This document shows, piece by piece, positions 1 to 8,616 of a stretch of DNA of 43,857 nucleotides. Location: positions 1 through 43,857 of the forward strand of contig JAFZWW010000051.1 in assembly GCA_017617005.1 (NCBI GenBank), in the 5' to 3' direction. The stretch comes from Lachnospiraceae bacterium (GTDB lineage Bacteria; Bacillota; Clostridia; Lachnospirales; Lachnospiraceae). Every line of letters begins with the position of its first letter. The stretch's first letter is position 1. The notes below the pieces were generated by a model that did not search any database, had not been told where the DNA came from, and saw nothing but the letters and a program-made list of their open reading frames with translations. A program made the position numbers and the translations under genes.

Positions 1-1070
1 ATCTTCTCGATATCGATTGCGAATCTGATGTTATCGCCGGGTCTTGCATTTGTACGAGGATCGACTCTTGCGGTGATAGGGAACTCCTCGAGATCGAAGT
101 AAAGGAATACTTCAGCACCCATGAGCTCATAAACCTTAACAACTGACTCGAATACGCTTGCAGGAGAAGTCTCGATGTACATCTCTGAATCGTAAACGTC
201 CTCAGGTCTGATACCGAAGGTAACGATCTTTCCGTCATATCCGCCCTCGATGAGCTTCTTGCTCTTTGCGGGAGGAAGGGGAATTGCATGTCCTGCGATC
301 TCAAGGTTAGCAACGTCGCCGTCAACAACAACGGTAGCATCAAGGAAGTTCATCTGAGGTGATCCCATGAATCCTGCAACGAAGAGGTTGCAAGGCTTGT
401 CATAGAGATTCTGAGGAGAATCAACCTGCTGAACGATACCGTCCTTCATAACGACGATTCTGTCGCCGAGGGTCATAGCCTCTGTCTGGTCGTGGGTAAC
501 GTAGATGATGGTGGTGCCGAGTCTCTGGTGAAGCTTAGCGATCTCGATTCTCATCTGTACACGGAGCTTAGCATCGAGGTTGGAGAGAGGCTCGTCCATG
601 AGGAATACCTTGGGGTTACGTACGATAGCACGTCCCATGGCAACACGCTGTCTCTGTCCACCGGAAAGAGCCTTGGGCTTACGGTCGAGGAGAGAGGTGA
701 GGTCGAGGATACGAGCTGCTTCCTTAACCATCTTGTCGATCTGATCCTTGGGAACCTTACGGAGCTTAAGTCCGAAAGCCATATTATCATAAACGGACAT
801 ATGAGGATACAGAGCGTAGTTCTGGAATACCATTGCGATATCACGATCCTTGGGCTCTACATCGTTCATGAGCTTGTCGCCGATGTAAAGTTCGCCGCCG
901 GAGATGTCCTCCAGACCTGCGATCATACGGAGAGTGGTTGACTTTCCGCATCCGGAAGGTCCGACGAAAATGATGAATTCCTGATCGTTGATCTCCAGGT
1001 TGAAATCCTTAACTGCCTCAAAGCCGTTGGGATAAACCTTGGTGATGTGCTTAAGTGAAAGACTTGCCAT
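1..1070 (-). CDS. msmK: Sugar ABC transporter ATP-binding protein, MsmK/UgpC/MalK type (3' end cut by window edge)
   Basis: This is the cytoplasmic ATPase that energises carbohydrate importers of the CUT1 class; in Firmicutes one such ATPase often serves several transporters. The 356 codons visible show Walker [10 protein letters not shown] at residues 37-45, a Q-loop ([11 protein letters not shown]) near 82, the signature LSGGQRQR near 134, Walker [12 protein letters not shown] near 155 and the H-loop VTHDQTEAM near 190. A C-terminal TOBE/OB-like regulatory region follows and runs out of the window at position 1. The ATG at 1068-1070 is preceded by AAAGGAG about 9 bases upstream. Codon use is strongly biased (AAC, GAC, ATC and TAC preferred), as in highly expressed genes. 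No permease or binding protein is adjacent inside the window, which fits a shared ATPase. The family is secure; the substrate is unknown. Confidence 0.95.
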   Translation of the reverse strand, partial: MASLSLKHITKVYPNGFEAVKDFNLEINDQEFIIFVGPSGCGKSTTLRMIAGLEDISGGELYIGDKLMNDVEPKDRDIAMVFQNYALYPHMSVYDNMAFGLKLRKVPKDQIDKMVKEAARILDLTSLLDRKPKALSGGQRQRVAMGRAIVRNPKVFLMDEPLSNLDAKLRVQMRIEIAKLHQRLGTTIIYVTHDQTEAMTLGDRIVVMKDGIVQQVDSPQNLYDKPCNLFVAGFMGSPQMNFLDATVVVDGDVANLEIAGHAIPLPPAKSKKLIEGGYDGKIVTFGIRPEDVYDSEMYIETSPASVFESVVKVYELMGAEVFLYFDLEEFPITARVDPRTNARPGDNIRFAIDIEK

Positions 1071-1166
1071 TAGTTCATACTCCTTTCAGAATACCAATCT
1101 AGGCGTTTTGCGCCCAATACATACGAAGTATACTATCATACGTCATTTGTGGAAATAACCGACTTA

Positions 1167-1194
1167 GACAAAGTTTTGTCAATCGTTTGGTCAA
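1167..1194 (-). promoter_or_regulatory. Repeat-rich control region upstream of the ABC ATPase gene
   Basis: On the minus strand two 12-base direct repeats lie end to end, TTGACCAAACGA and TTGACAAAACTT (1171-1194). The second overlaps a 14-base dyad, GACAAA-AC-TTTGTC (1167-1180). A -35-like TTGACA lies inside this block, but no good -10 sits at 17 bases from it; a separate TATACT lies nearer the gene. A short GGCG/CGCC hairpin (1102-1114) follows in the leader. An operator for a sugar-responsive regulator is plausible, but this is inference. Confidence 0.35.
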
Positions 1195-1209
1195 ATTGCC
1201 ATTAATAGT

Positions 1210-1243
1210 AAAAAAACACTAAAACTATTGGCATATTGCCCAA
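1210..1243 (-). terminator. Possible weak intrinsic terminator after the yesL-like gene
   Basis: Read on the minus strand, an imperfect hairpin TTGGGCA/TGCCAA (1228-1243) is followed by TAGTTTTAGTG and then seven T (1210-1216). The stem is short and the T-run is displaced, so termination strength is uncertain. Its position between the YesL-like stop codon and the ABC ATPase promoter region is right for a terminator. Confidence 0.35.
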
Positions 1244-1274
1244 CGCTCCACAGAGCACTTTCGGCAAAATGACG

Positions 1275-1979
1275 TTACTTCTCGTCTCTTTTCAAGGCAG
1301 CCTGCATAGCTTCCTCTACGGGATCGGTCTCAGGTGCCTGATCCGGGTGTTCCTCGTAAAATCTGGCTTCCACCTGCTCAAAAGCCTTTCTGTAGAGCAT
1401 TGCGCTCAGATATCCGGGACCGCTTATGCCGAACATTATGACTATGGGGATCAGGGGGCTCTGGATACCGATGAACATAAAGACCAGAACGGGGATGAGA
1501 TAAAGGATTCCCATCAGTATCGCCCTGGGCAGGATCGCAACCGTCATATGAATACCGCTCTTGATGGTACCCTTGACGGTATTGTCAAATCTTGCGAGAA
1601 CGGGGAAGATCATTATGCAGCCGATGTAGATAAAGAAAAGGAACGCGAACATCACGGCGCGGACGATCTGGGTTCCGTCACCCTGAAGACCGAGAACGAA
1701 GAAAACATCGATAATTCCGAGCATTATCACAAAGAGCATGATGATCCAGATGACCGTTGCCTGCTTGAAATTCTGCTTAAATGAGCGGAAATATCCTTTT
1801 GTGGTACCGGTATCCTCATTTTTGAGGATCTTGTAGCACATATAATCCTTTGCGGTCAGTGCGGCTCCGATCGTGATGACGGGTATGCACAGGGCAAGCG
1901 TCAGGATATTGATCCACATAAGATCGGCCATCTTGGTAAGAGCGGCCATGAATTTTGAATCGGGGTTAAATAATCTCAC
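1275..1979 (-). CDS. YesL-like (DUF624) integral membrane protein
   Basis: A 234-residue membrane protein. The N-terminus (MRLFNPDSKFMAALTKMADL) and the following WINILTLALCIPVITIGAAL helix match the DUF624/YesL pattern. About five hydrophobic segments are visible (roughly residues 22-42, 75-95, 105-125, 145-170 and 175-195), with a polar acidic C-terminal tail. The biochemical role of YesL proteins is not established; they are commonly found with carbohydrate ABC transporter genes. Here the gene is last in a row with metG, a hydrolase and a GNAT gene (gap of 11 bases to the GNAT stop codon), and lies upstream of an MsmK-type ATPase gene, which suits a sugar-uptake link. The family assignment is fairly secure; the function is not. 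Confidence 0.8.
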   Translation of the reverse strand: MRLFNPDSKFMAALTKMADLMWINILTLALCIPVITIGAALTAKDYMCYKILKNEDTGTTKGYFRSFKQNFKQATVIWIIMLFVIMLGIIDVFFVLGLQGDGTQIVRAVMFAFLFFIYIGCIMIFPVLARFDNTVKGTIKSGIHMTVAILPRAILMGILYLIPVLVFMFIGIQSPLIPIVIMFGISGPGYLSAMLYRKAFEQVEARFYEEHPDQAPETDPVEEAMQAALKRDEK

Positions 1980-1990
1980 TTTGTACCTTC

Positions 1991-2482
1991 CTAAAAAACC
2001 AGTTCCATTGTCGTGACCTTGATCCCTGAGATGTTCCTTTCGGGCTCGGTCACCCTAAATCCTATCTTTTTGTAGAAATCGACGGCATAAGGCGCGGCCC
2101 TTACCGTCATCGTGTTCTCATGACATATATCCCTCAGATACCTGCAGAGCTTGTCGACTATCTCCGTAGCTATGCCCATGCGGTGGTATTCCTTATTTAC
2201 GAAAAGGAGGGAGAGCCTGTTGGTGTTCCTTAAGGATCCCACACCGATTATCTGCCCGTCCAGCCTGGCCACTACCATCGGATAATTTCCGTTAAGAAAC
2301 GCTTTGTGCAGATCGTCATCCGTCACAAATTCAAAAAAATGACCCACTCCTTCCGAACCGTAATCCTCGGCCTCGAATTCCATAAAAGTAGTCCAGACCA
2401 GGGAGATACTGTCCGTCCAATCCTCGGGGCGGGCCCATTCGTAGGTTATTCGGGATTTCAGGAGAGCCTTGCCGTTATCCAT
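1991..2482 (-). CDS. GNAT-family N-acetyltransferase
   Basis: A 163-residue single-domain protein with the GNAT layout: an N-terminal strand and helix region, a central MVVARLDGQIIGVGSLR strand pair, then the acetyl-CoA-binding stretch LLFVNKEYHRMGIATEIV (a variant of R/Q-x-x-G-x-G/A) near residues 90-110. The C-terminal APYAVDFYKKIGFRVTEPE resembles the usual A-x-x-F-Y-x-x-x-G-F motif. It probably transfers acetyl from acetyl-CoA to an amine; the substrate cannot be told. The ATG at 2480-2482 lies inside the end of the upstream hydrolase gene (25-base overlap) and has an AGAGGAT ribosome site about 10 bases upstream, so the two are probably translationally coupled. Confidence 0.88.
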   Translation of the reverse strand: MDNGKALLKSRITYEWARPEDWTDSISLVWTTFMEFEAEDYGSEGVGHFFEFVTDDDLHKAFLNGNYPMVVARLDGQIIGVGSLRNTNRLSLLFVNKEYHRMGIATEIVDKLCRYLRDICHENTMTVRAAPYAVDFYKKIGFRVTEPERNISGIKVTTMELVF

Positions 2483-3390
2483 TCAAGGATATCCTCTTTG
2501 ACAACTTCCCTGTCATCCTCGTTGAGTATTTCATGTCTGTCGCCGGGGTAAAACTTCATCGTAATATCCCGGAGCCCGGCGTTTTTGTAGCTTTCGACCG
2601 CCGTCCTGACTCCCTCGGTGTAATTTCCTACGGGGTCATCTTCGCCGGCAACAAAAAGAAGCGGCAGATTCTTGGGCACGGCATCTATATTGGTCTGCTT
2701 CTGCATGCGCTTTATCAGTTCCAGAAGTGTAAGATAGCCGTTCGCGGTAAAACTGAATCCACACATCGGATCTGCGATATACTTATCTATATTCTCGCTG
2801 TTCGCGCTGAGCCAGTCATAGGAAGTTCTCGGAGACTCGATCCTCTTGCAGTAGCTTCCGAAGCTCATCATATCCATAAAGTGGGACTTGCATTTTGAGC
2901 CCTTGAAGAGCGATGTCAGTTTCGCAACCGTTCTTCCGGCAAAAAGAAGTCCTCCCGGCGTGCTTCCGGTACCCATGATCACCGCCATATTGATACCTGT
3001 TCCGTATCTGTAGATGTAGTTCCTCGCGATGAAGGAACCCATGCTGTGACCCAGTATGATGATCGGAAGTCCGGGGAATTTCTCCTGGGTTATCTTCTTT
3101 AATCTGTGAACATCCCTGACTACGACCGTCGCAGGATCCTGCTCGCAGAAATATCCCGTGATGCCGCCTTCGGGAACACTTCCGCCGTGACCGAGGTGAT
3201 CTTCACCGGTCACGATGAAGCCGTTTGATGTCATAAATGAAGCAAAATCCTCATATCTTTCGACATACTCCGCCATTCCATGGATGATCTGGATGATGCC
3301 TCTGGGCTCACCCTTATCCGGCATCCACCTTACTCCGTGTATCGAGGATTCGCCGTCTCTCGAATCAAAATAGAATTCTTCTTTTTTCAT
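2458..3390 (-). CDS. Alpha/beta hydrolase, lysophospholipase / monoacylglycerol lipase-like
   Basis: A 310-residue cytoplasmic hydrolase of the PldB / serine-aminopeptidase-S33 type. The oxyanion region IIQIIHGMAEYVERYEDFA (near 33-52) is characteristic of the monoacylglycerol lipase group. The nucleophile elbow is GHSMGS near residue 115. The probable acid is in FVAGEDDPVGN near 250, and the histidine is in FYPGDRHEIL near 285. No signal peptide is seen. It lies 19 bases after metG and overlaps the GNAT gene. The ribosome site GGAAGGAG is part of a small inverted repeat (GGAAG-GAGTA-CTTCC) directly before the ATG, which might lower initiation. Esterase or lipase activity is expected from the family; the true substrate is unknown. 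Confidence 0.9.
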   Translation of the reverse strand: MKKEEFYFDSRDGESSIHGVRWMPDKGEPRGIIQIIHGMAEYVERYEDFASFMTSNGFIVTGEDHLGHGGSVPEGGITGYFCEQDPATVVVRDVHRLKKITQEKFPGLPIIILGHSMGSFIARNYIYRYGTGINMAVIMGTGSTPGGLLFAGRTVAKLTSLFKGSKCKSHFMDMMSFGSYCKRIESPRTSYDWLSANSENIDKYIADPMCGFSFTANGYLTLLELIKRMQKQTNIDAVPKNLPLLFVAGEDDPVGNYTEGVRTAVESYKNAGLRDITMKFYPGDRHEILNEDDREVVKEDILEWITARLS

Positions 3391-3409
3391 GGAAGTACTC
3401 CTTCCGTTA

Positions 3410-5404
3410 TTATCCTATTTCCGCTCCGGCAGGCATATCCTTGTCTATGCTGAGCAATGAAAGCTCACCCTCGGCATTCTCCGCACAGAGCAGCATTCCT
3501 TCGCTTGTAAGTCCCGCGATCTGACGGGGTGCAAGGTTTGTGAGTACGACTACTTTCTTTCCGACCATTTCCTCTGCGGAATAACCGGACTTGATGCCGG
3601 AAAGTATCTGTCTTGTCTTACTTCCGATCTTTACCTGTGAGCAGAGGAGTTTCTTGGATTTCGGCACCTCTTCGCAGGAGATGATCTGTCCGACCTGCAG
3701 CTGGAGCTTTGCAAAGTCGTCATAGGTGATCTCTGCCTTGGGCTCAAGGTCGATACCGTCATCCGCAGCTTCGGCATTTTCTTCGGAGGTGATGCCGTTC
3801 TCTCTTTCGTACTCAGCTTTCTGGGCTGCACGGATCTCCTCTACCTTCTTCATTATATCTTCAAGGTTAAGGCGTGCAAAGAGAGTCTCGGGATCTGCGG
3901 TGACCTTCTTACCGGACTCGAAAAGTCCGAATTTGTCGAGATCGTCGTAATCCCTAAGATCGTTTTCACCGATCTGTGCAAGGATAGCCTTTGCTGTCTC
4001 GGGCATAAAGGAATAAAGGAGATTTGCTCCGACTGCGATGGATTCGGTAAGGTTGTACATAACCTCCGCAAGTCTGTCCTTACCGGCTTCGTCCTTGGCA
4101 AGAGTCCAGGGTTCGGTCTCATCGATATATTTATTGGAACGCTTGAAGATCGCAAATACTTCGTCAATTGCATCGGCAACCCTGAGGTCGTCCATCTTCG
4201 CAGCAACCTTATCCCTTGCTGCGGTAACCACTGCCTTGAGGTCAGCATCAACATCGGCCTCGCTGCCTGTCTTGGTAACAACACCGTCGAAGTACTTATT
4301 GGTCATGGAGATTGTTCTCTTTACGAGATTTCCGAGGATGTTCGCAAGATCGGAATTGTATCTCTCGGTCATGAGCTCCCATGTGATGGTTCCGTCGTTT
4401 TCATAAGGCATCTCGTGGAGCACATAGTAACGCACCGCATCAACGCCGTAGAGCGAGATAAGATCGTCCGCATAGATAACATTTCCCCTGGACTTACTCA
4501 TCTTCTCGCCGCCCTGAAGGAGCCAGGGATGTCCGAATACCTTCTTGGGAAGGGGTACATCCAGCGACATAAGGAATATGGGCCAGTAGATCGTATGGAA
4601 ACGGACGATGTCCTTTCCAATTAGATGAAGGTCTGCGGGCCATAGCTTCTTATAAAGATCCGAGTGATTTCCGTCGGCATCATAGCCTATGCCGGTGATA
4701 TAGTTGCTGAGCGCATCGAGCCATACATAAACGACATGCTTCTCGTCAAATGTTACGGGAATTCCCCAAGTGAAGGATGTTCTTGATACGCACAGATCCT
4801 GAAGTCCGGGCTTGAGGAAATTGTTCACCATCTCGTTCTTACGGGATACGGGCTGGATGAACTCGGGATGCTCATCATAATACTTCATAAGCCTGTCGGC
4901 ATATTTACTCATTTTGAAGAAGTATGCCTCTTCCTTGGCGGGCTTTACTTCACGTCCGCAGTCGGGACACTTGCCGTCGACAAGCTGGCTCTCTGTCCAG
5001 AAGGACTCACAGGGAGTACAGTACATTCCTTCGTAAGCTCCCTTGTAGATATCGCCCTGGTCATACATCTTCTTGAAGATCTTCTGAACCTGGGCTTCAT
5101 GATCCGCATCGGTGGTGCGGATGAATTTGTCATAGGAAACACCGAGGCTGTCGCAGATTCCCCTGATGATGCCTGCAATGCGGTCGACGAATTCCTTGGG
5201 GGATACTCCCTCCGCAGCAGCCTTCTCTTCTATCTTCTGGCCATGCTCGTCAGTTCCTGTCTGGAAAAAGACATCATAGCCCTGCTGTCTCTTATGTCTG
5301 GCGATCGCATCCGCCATGACTATCTCATAGGAATTACCTATATGGGGTTTGCCTGATGTGTAGGCTATTGCCGTTGTAATGTAATAAGGTCCTTTGTTCT
5401 GCAT
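3410..5404 (-). CDS. metG: Methionine-tRNA ligase
   Basis: Charges tRNA-Met with methionine for initiation and elongation. The Rossmann-fold catalytic domain opens with YYITTAIAYTSGKPHIGN, where HIGN (residues 21-24) is the HIGH-motif variant. A zinc-knuckle insert has CTPC and CPDC pairs (about 125-150), and KMSKS appears as GEKMSKSRGN near residue 300. An anticodon-binding helical domain follows. The last 100 or so residues (DFAKLQLQVGQI... to LSIDKDMPAGAEIG) form an EMAP/Trbp111-type tRNA-binding domain that drives dimerisation in homologues. The ATG at 5402-5404 is chosen over an upstream in-frame GTG (5411-5413) because GGAAGG sits 8 bases before it. No T-box or riboswitch fold was recognised in the short upstream gap. 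It probably heads the hydrolase-GNAT-YesL run. Confidence 0.97.
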   Translation of the reverse strand: MQNKGPYYITTAIAYTSGKPHIGNSYEIVMADAIARHKRQQGYDVFFQTGTDEHGQKIEEKAAAEGVSPKEFVDRIAGIIRGICDSLGVSYDKFIRTTDADHEAQVQKIFKKMYDQGDIYKGAYEGMYCTPCESFWTESQLVDGKCPDCGREVKPAKEEAYFFKMSKYADRLMKYYDEHPEFIQPVSRKNEMVNNFLKPGLQDLCVSRTSFTWGIPVTFDEKHVVYVWLDALSNYITGIGYDADGNHSDLYKKLWPADLHLIGKDIVRFHTIYWPIFLMSLDVPLPKKVFGHPWLLQGGEKMSKSRGNVIYADDLISLYGVDAVRYYVLHEMPYENDGTITWELMTERYNSDLANILGNLVKRTISMTNKYFDGVVTKTGSEADVDADLKAVVTAARDKVAAKMDDLRVADAIDEVFAIFKRSNKYIDETEPWTLAKDEAGKDRLAEVMYNLTESIAVGANLLYSFMPETAKAILAQIGENDLRDYDDLDKFGLFESGKKVTADPETLFARLNLEDIMKKVEEIRAAQKAEYERENGITSEENAEAADDGIDLEPKAEITYDDFAKLQLQVGQIISCEEVPKSKKLLCSQVKIGSKTRQILSGIKSGYSAEEMVGKKVVVLTNLAPRQIAGLTSEGMLLCAENAEGELSLLSIDKDMPAGAEIG

Positions 5405-5484
5405 ACCTATCACCTTCCTTTTCGGCGTCGCGTAACGAACGTCTGTCTTTTCAAATATAATAGACTAATCTACCACAAATGGCT

Positions 5485-6276
5485 TTATTCGTCCATTAAA
5501 CGGTTATATTCTTCGCATATCGCCTCAAAGATCGCCTCGGATCCGTTCCCGCTGTCGGGATGATAAACCTTGCACAGATCGCGGTATCTTTTCTTCAGCT
5601 GTTCGGGAGTTCTGCAGCCCTCAAAGAATCCGCTCACAGAGCCGCTCCGTCCGTGGTTATCCTCTATATACCCTTCATCGTCCTCTTCGATGTATTCCTC
5701 ATCGGGATAATCGTCGTCGTAATAATTCTCCTCAATTCGTTCATGCCTCCGGCCGGGTATGCGTTCATGCCTGCCTTTTGTATAGCCGTCGTTATAGCCC
5801 CTGTCATAGCCCTCGTCATATCCGTGGACGTTTTCATAAATATCGTCGATCTTCTCGGTCAGGCTTTCGGACTCCTCGAGTACCTCCCGCTTGAGATTGA
5901 TGTACCTGATCAGTCTCAGCACATCCAACACGGGACCGCCGACGATCATGATGATCACGATCAAGTGAAGCTGTTCCTCGGTGACCTTGTCCTTCAAGGT
6001 GTAGAGTACATAAGCCGCAACCGCCGCTACTCCGCAGCCCACGAAGAAGTTCTTGAATATCCTGATGAAAAAGTAAACATAGGACACGATGCCGTACATC
6101 GTAATGAATATTTTGGCGCAGTGCAAAGGATCTGCGGACATCGCAGCAAGCGTCGCCTCGGCGTCCCCGTCCCAGAAAAGAAGACCGGTGATAAGAACCG
6201 CCAGTATTAACTTTGCCGGTATCGCAGCCAGTCTTGCCCTGAGCTCCGCTACCTTTACAACCTTAAGTCCGTTCAT
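5485..6276 (-). CDS. Membrane-anchored J-domain (DnaJ-like) protein
   Basis: A 263-residue protein with an unusual order: three hydrophobic segments at the N-terminus (about 18-35, 52-90 and 103-118), a long acidic, Tyr/Gly-rich linker (about 145-210), and a compact J domain at the very C-terminus (about 215-263). The HPD motif, which in this family stimulates the ATPase of DnaK/Hsp70, is present in LCKVYHPDSGNG. No zinc-finger or DnaJ C-terminal substrate domain is present. This predicts a co-chaperone that recruits DnaK to the membrane. The linker carries GYDEGYDRGYNDGY repeats and two RHERI copies. The ATG overlaps the stop codon of the upstream O-antigen-ligase-like gene (ATGA) and has GGAGG 4 bases before it, so the two are coupled. 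Domain identity is secure; the client is unknown. Confidence 0.85.
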   Translation of the reverse strand: MNGLKVVKVAELRARLAAIPAKLILAVLITGLLFWDGDAEATLAAMSADPLHCAKIFITMYGIVSYVYFFIRIFKNFFVGCGVAAVAAYVLYTLKDKVTEEQLHLIVIIMIVGGPVLDVLRLIRYINLKREVLEESESLTEKIDDIYENVHGYDEGYDRGYNDGYTKGRHERIPGRRHERIEENYYDDDYPDEEYIEEDDEGYIEDNHGRSGSVSGFFEGCRTPEQLKKRYRDLCKVYHPDSGNGSEAIFEAICEEYNRLMDE

Positions 6277-7964
6277 TTATCCTCCGCTTTGGAAAGCCCC
6301 CTCACGGCTGATGCACCGAATCCCACAAGAAGCGAAAGCTGTGAAAGGTTCATCGCCGTCTGGAAGCTAAAAAGATTATTTACCATATATGCGATAATGC
6401 CGACCGATACGGAAAGAGCCGCTGTATGAAGACCGGCTCCGAAAGGGCTGTCCGGATGCTTCGATACGACCGCCCGGTATGTTTCCTTCGCAAGCGCAAC
6501 CAGCATTCCGTAGAAACAGACCGTTCCGGCTATGCCCGTATTTACGAGCATCGTTACCGGTTCGCAGTGTGCGTTCGTAAGTCTCGCGCCCCCGAAATAA
6601 TCGGTGACTCTTTCGGCAAGCTCCGGAAATCTGCCACTGTATATGAGTGAATAAAAAGTATCGGGGCCGGTACCGAAGAGCTTTTCGGTAAATGACATCC
6701 CGCCGAAAAGAGTAAGTCCCGTCGATATCGTCATACCCCTGCTGCTCGCCCAGTCCTCCCCGAAATACAGGACAGGGCCTGTTCCGAGAAAACCGCCTTT
6801 TAAAGTGTTTACCGTTACGGCAACGGCATAGATCACGAGCAGAGCAAAGATCACCGCAAGTACTGCCCTTCCGGTGCAGATACGTGTTTCTTTCCTTCCG
6901 CTTCTTAACGAGCCTCTTAACATAAACATTATAATCAAGGAAACCGTTAAAAGAAACAGAAGGAATACGGGCCCGTCAAGAAACTTCGTCACATCGTCGT
7001 TCGATCTTTCGATCGCTCCGAGTTTTGCAAAGGTGGCATGCACAAGTCCTCCTGCGGAAAAGATAACACTAAGCTCCGCAAGGTATTTATGCTTTTCAAG
7101 ATCCTTTGCACAGTAAAACAGCATGATGACAAAAGCCGCAAGAGCTGCCGGATATCCGCTGGACGATCCCTGGGAAAAGAAGCAGTATGCCCCGCTTCCG
7201 AAAACGATCGCAGAAACAGTCTTTATGACACGCGTGTCTTTTTCATTCTTTGAGCACGCAGTTATGTAACATGCCGCGGAAACAAAAAGTACGCATACCA
7301 TGTATCCGCAGAACCAGTTTATATTTCCGACAGTGGACATCTTGGACGTGTTCCATCCATCAATTTCCAGACGGTCTCCGGTGATATCAAATATCATTCC
7401 GATCGCAAACACCGCAAAGGATGCAAGAAGCATTATTCCTGTAAAAAACCGGCTTCCCAAAAGAGTTCTTCCGATCACGAGAATGCACAGGCACATCGCG
7501 ATGTATTCCCAAGTCCCTATGTACCAGTTGGATTCGCCAAGATATGCAATGTCTTTTCTTTCCGACAGTGCGTAGGATATGCAGGTGCAGACAGCAAACA
7601 GTACCGTCCATATCTCGTGGGGCAGGGTCTTCTTTTTGTGATCCGTAAAAAAGGAATGTGAAAAATGCGGATCGTCCTCAGTCAGCGTCCGGACGATAAG
7701 AGAGACAAGGAATAAAACCGCGGATCCCGCAAACATCCACAGAGTGATCTTAAGATGCAATATCCAGAATTTCGATTTATCCGTTCCGAGCGTATTGTAG
7801 CCCGGAAGATACAGGGGAAGAAAAAGCCCCGCAGCGACCAGATAATAAAGCGATGCTGTCCTGAACGCAAGCGAGGAGATCAGCCTCATTACACCGGAGG
7901 CGCCGCGATACGCAGAGTCGTCAGGATCGATCCCCATATTATTTTTCAAAAAGCTTTTGATCAT
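6273..7964 (-). CDS. O-antigen ligase / Wzy-like polytopic membrane protein
   Basis: About 563 residues with 11-13 predicted membrane helices. The large loop near residues 400-470 (LFGTGPDTFYSLIYSGRF ... LTNAHCEPVTMLVNTGIAG) matches the Wzy_C/O-antigen-ligase signature, in which a histidine-containing loop lies between two conserved helices. Family members join or polymerise lipid-linked glycans on the outer face of the membrane, so a role in surface polysaccharide or glycolipid assembly is likely. An in-frame TTG at 7971-7973 is possible, but the ATG at 7962-7964 is preferred; neither has a strong ribosome site. The start lies inside the end of the RluA-type gene (overlap 26 bases), suggesting coupling. 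No glycosyltransferase or flippase is adjacent, so the substrate is unclear. Confidence 0.75.
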   Translation of the reverse strand: MIKSFLKNNMGIDPDDSAYRGASGVMRLISSLAFRTASLYYLVAAGLFLPLYLPGYNTLGTDKSKFWILHLKITLWMFAGSAVLFLVSLIVRTLTEDDPHFSHSFFTDHKKKTLPHEIWTVLFAVCTCISYALSERKDIAYLGESNWYIGTWEYIAMCLCILVIGRTLLGSRFFTGIMLLASFAVFAIGMIFDITGDRLEIDGWNTSKMSTVGNINWFCGYMVCVLFVSAACYITACSKNEKDTRVIKTVSAIVFGSGAYCFFSQGSSSGYPAALAAFVIMLFYCAKDLEKHKYLAELSVIFSAGGLVHATFAKLGAIERSNDDVTKFLDGPVFLLFLLTVSLIIMFMLRGSLRSGRKETRICTGRAVLAVIFALLVIYAVAVTVNTLKGGFLGTGPVLYFGEDWASSRGMTISTGLTLFGGMSFTEKLFGTGPDTFYSLIYSGRFPELAERVTDYFGGARLTNAHCEPVTMLVNTGIAGTVCFYGMLVALAKETYRAVVSKHPDSPFGAGLHTAALSVSVGIIAYMVNNLFSFQTAMNLSQLSLLVGFGASAVRGLSKAEDK

Positions 7965-8616
7965 AGAATCCAAATGCCGGGTTTTCCGGCTTTACATCAA
8001 ATGTCCTGACCGAGCCGTCCGCAGGGTCCTTTACCATAAGACGGTCGGCACAGAGTGCGGGAGCAGGTATTGCGAGCTTTTCCGAAAAAACCTTACTCTC
8101 ATCACTTCCGTATTTCATATCGCCGAGCAAGGGAAGACCGAGTCCCGCCATCTGTGCTCTTATCTGATGGAATCTTCCCGTTGCTATCTCTATGCGGTAA
8201 AGGGAAGTGCCGTCCGCTTTTCCGAGCAGCTCGTATTTAAGCTCCGCTCTTTTGTAATCCTCACCTTCGCCGATCACACACAGATTGTCCTGTGTCTTCT
8301 TCATATAGCATACATCGGTTCCCGATTCCGGGCCTTCCCCATATGCTACGGCAATGTATGATTTCTTCAGTTCTCCCTTTGATACTTCTTCCGAAAGAAC
8401 CGCAGCGGTCTTTTTGTCCTTGGCAAAAACAAGGAGCCCCTCGACAGGCTGGTCGAGCCTGTGGATCACACCGAGAAATCCGCCCTTCAGGTGATTCTTC
8501 AGGATGCTGCAAACATCCTGCGTCCTCACCGATGCGGTCTGGACCGGGATACCGGCAGGCTTATATATGACCAGGTAGCGGTCATTTTCATATATTATCC
8601 TTATCTCCGGTTTCAT
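7939..8616 (-). CDS. RluA-family pseudouridine synthase
   Basis: A 225-residue enzyme converting uridine to pseudouridine in rRNA or tRNA. It begins KPEIRIIYENDRYLVIYKPAG, the typical opening of the RluA catalytic domain, and carries the catalytic aspartate in HRLDQPVEGLLVFAK near residue 65. Later conserved blocks are ATGRFHQIRAQMA and LGDMKYG. No S4 domain is present. An upstream in-frame ATG would overlap the previous gene by about 100 bases; the ATG at 8614-8616 is preferred because it forms an ATGA overlap with the methyltransferase stop codon. Pairing with an RsmF-type rRNA methyltransferase suggests a ribosome-modification pair. The exact target site cannot be inferred. Confidence 0.92.
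   Translation of the reverse strand: MKPEIRIIYENDRYLVIYKPAGIPVQTASVRTQDVCSILKNHLKGGFLGVIHRLDQPVEGLLVFAKDKKTAAVLSEEVSKGELKKSYIAVAYGEGPESGTDVCYMKKTQDNLCVIGEGEDYKRAELKYELLGKADGTSLYRIEIATGRFHQIRAQMAGLGLPLLGDMKYGSDESKVFSEKLAIPAPALCADRLMVKDPADGSVRTFDVKPENPAFGFYDQKLFEK

Noticed and set aside
5405-5484. Possible T-box or SAM leader upstream of metG
   Set aside because: The gap is only about 80 bases, and no specifier stem or antiterminator sequence was recognised.
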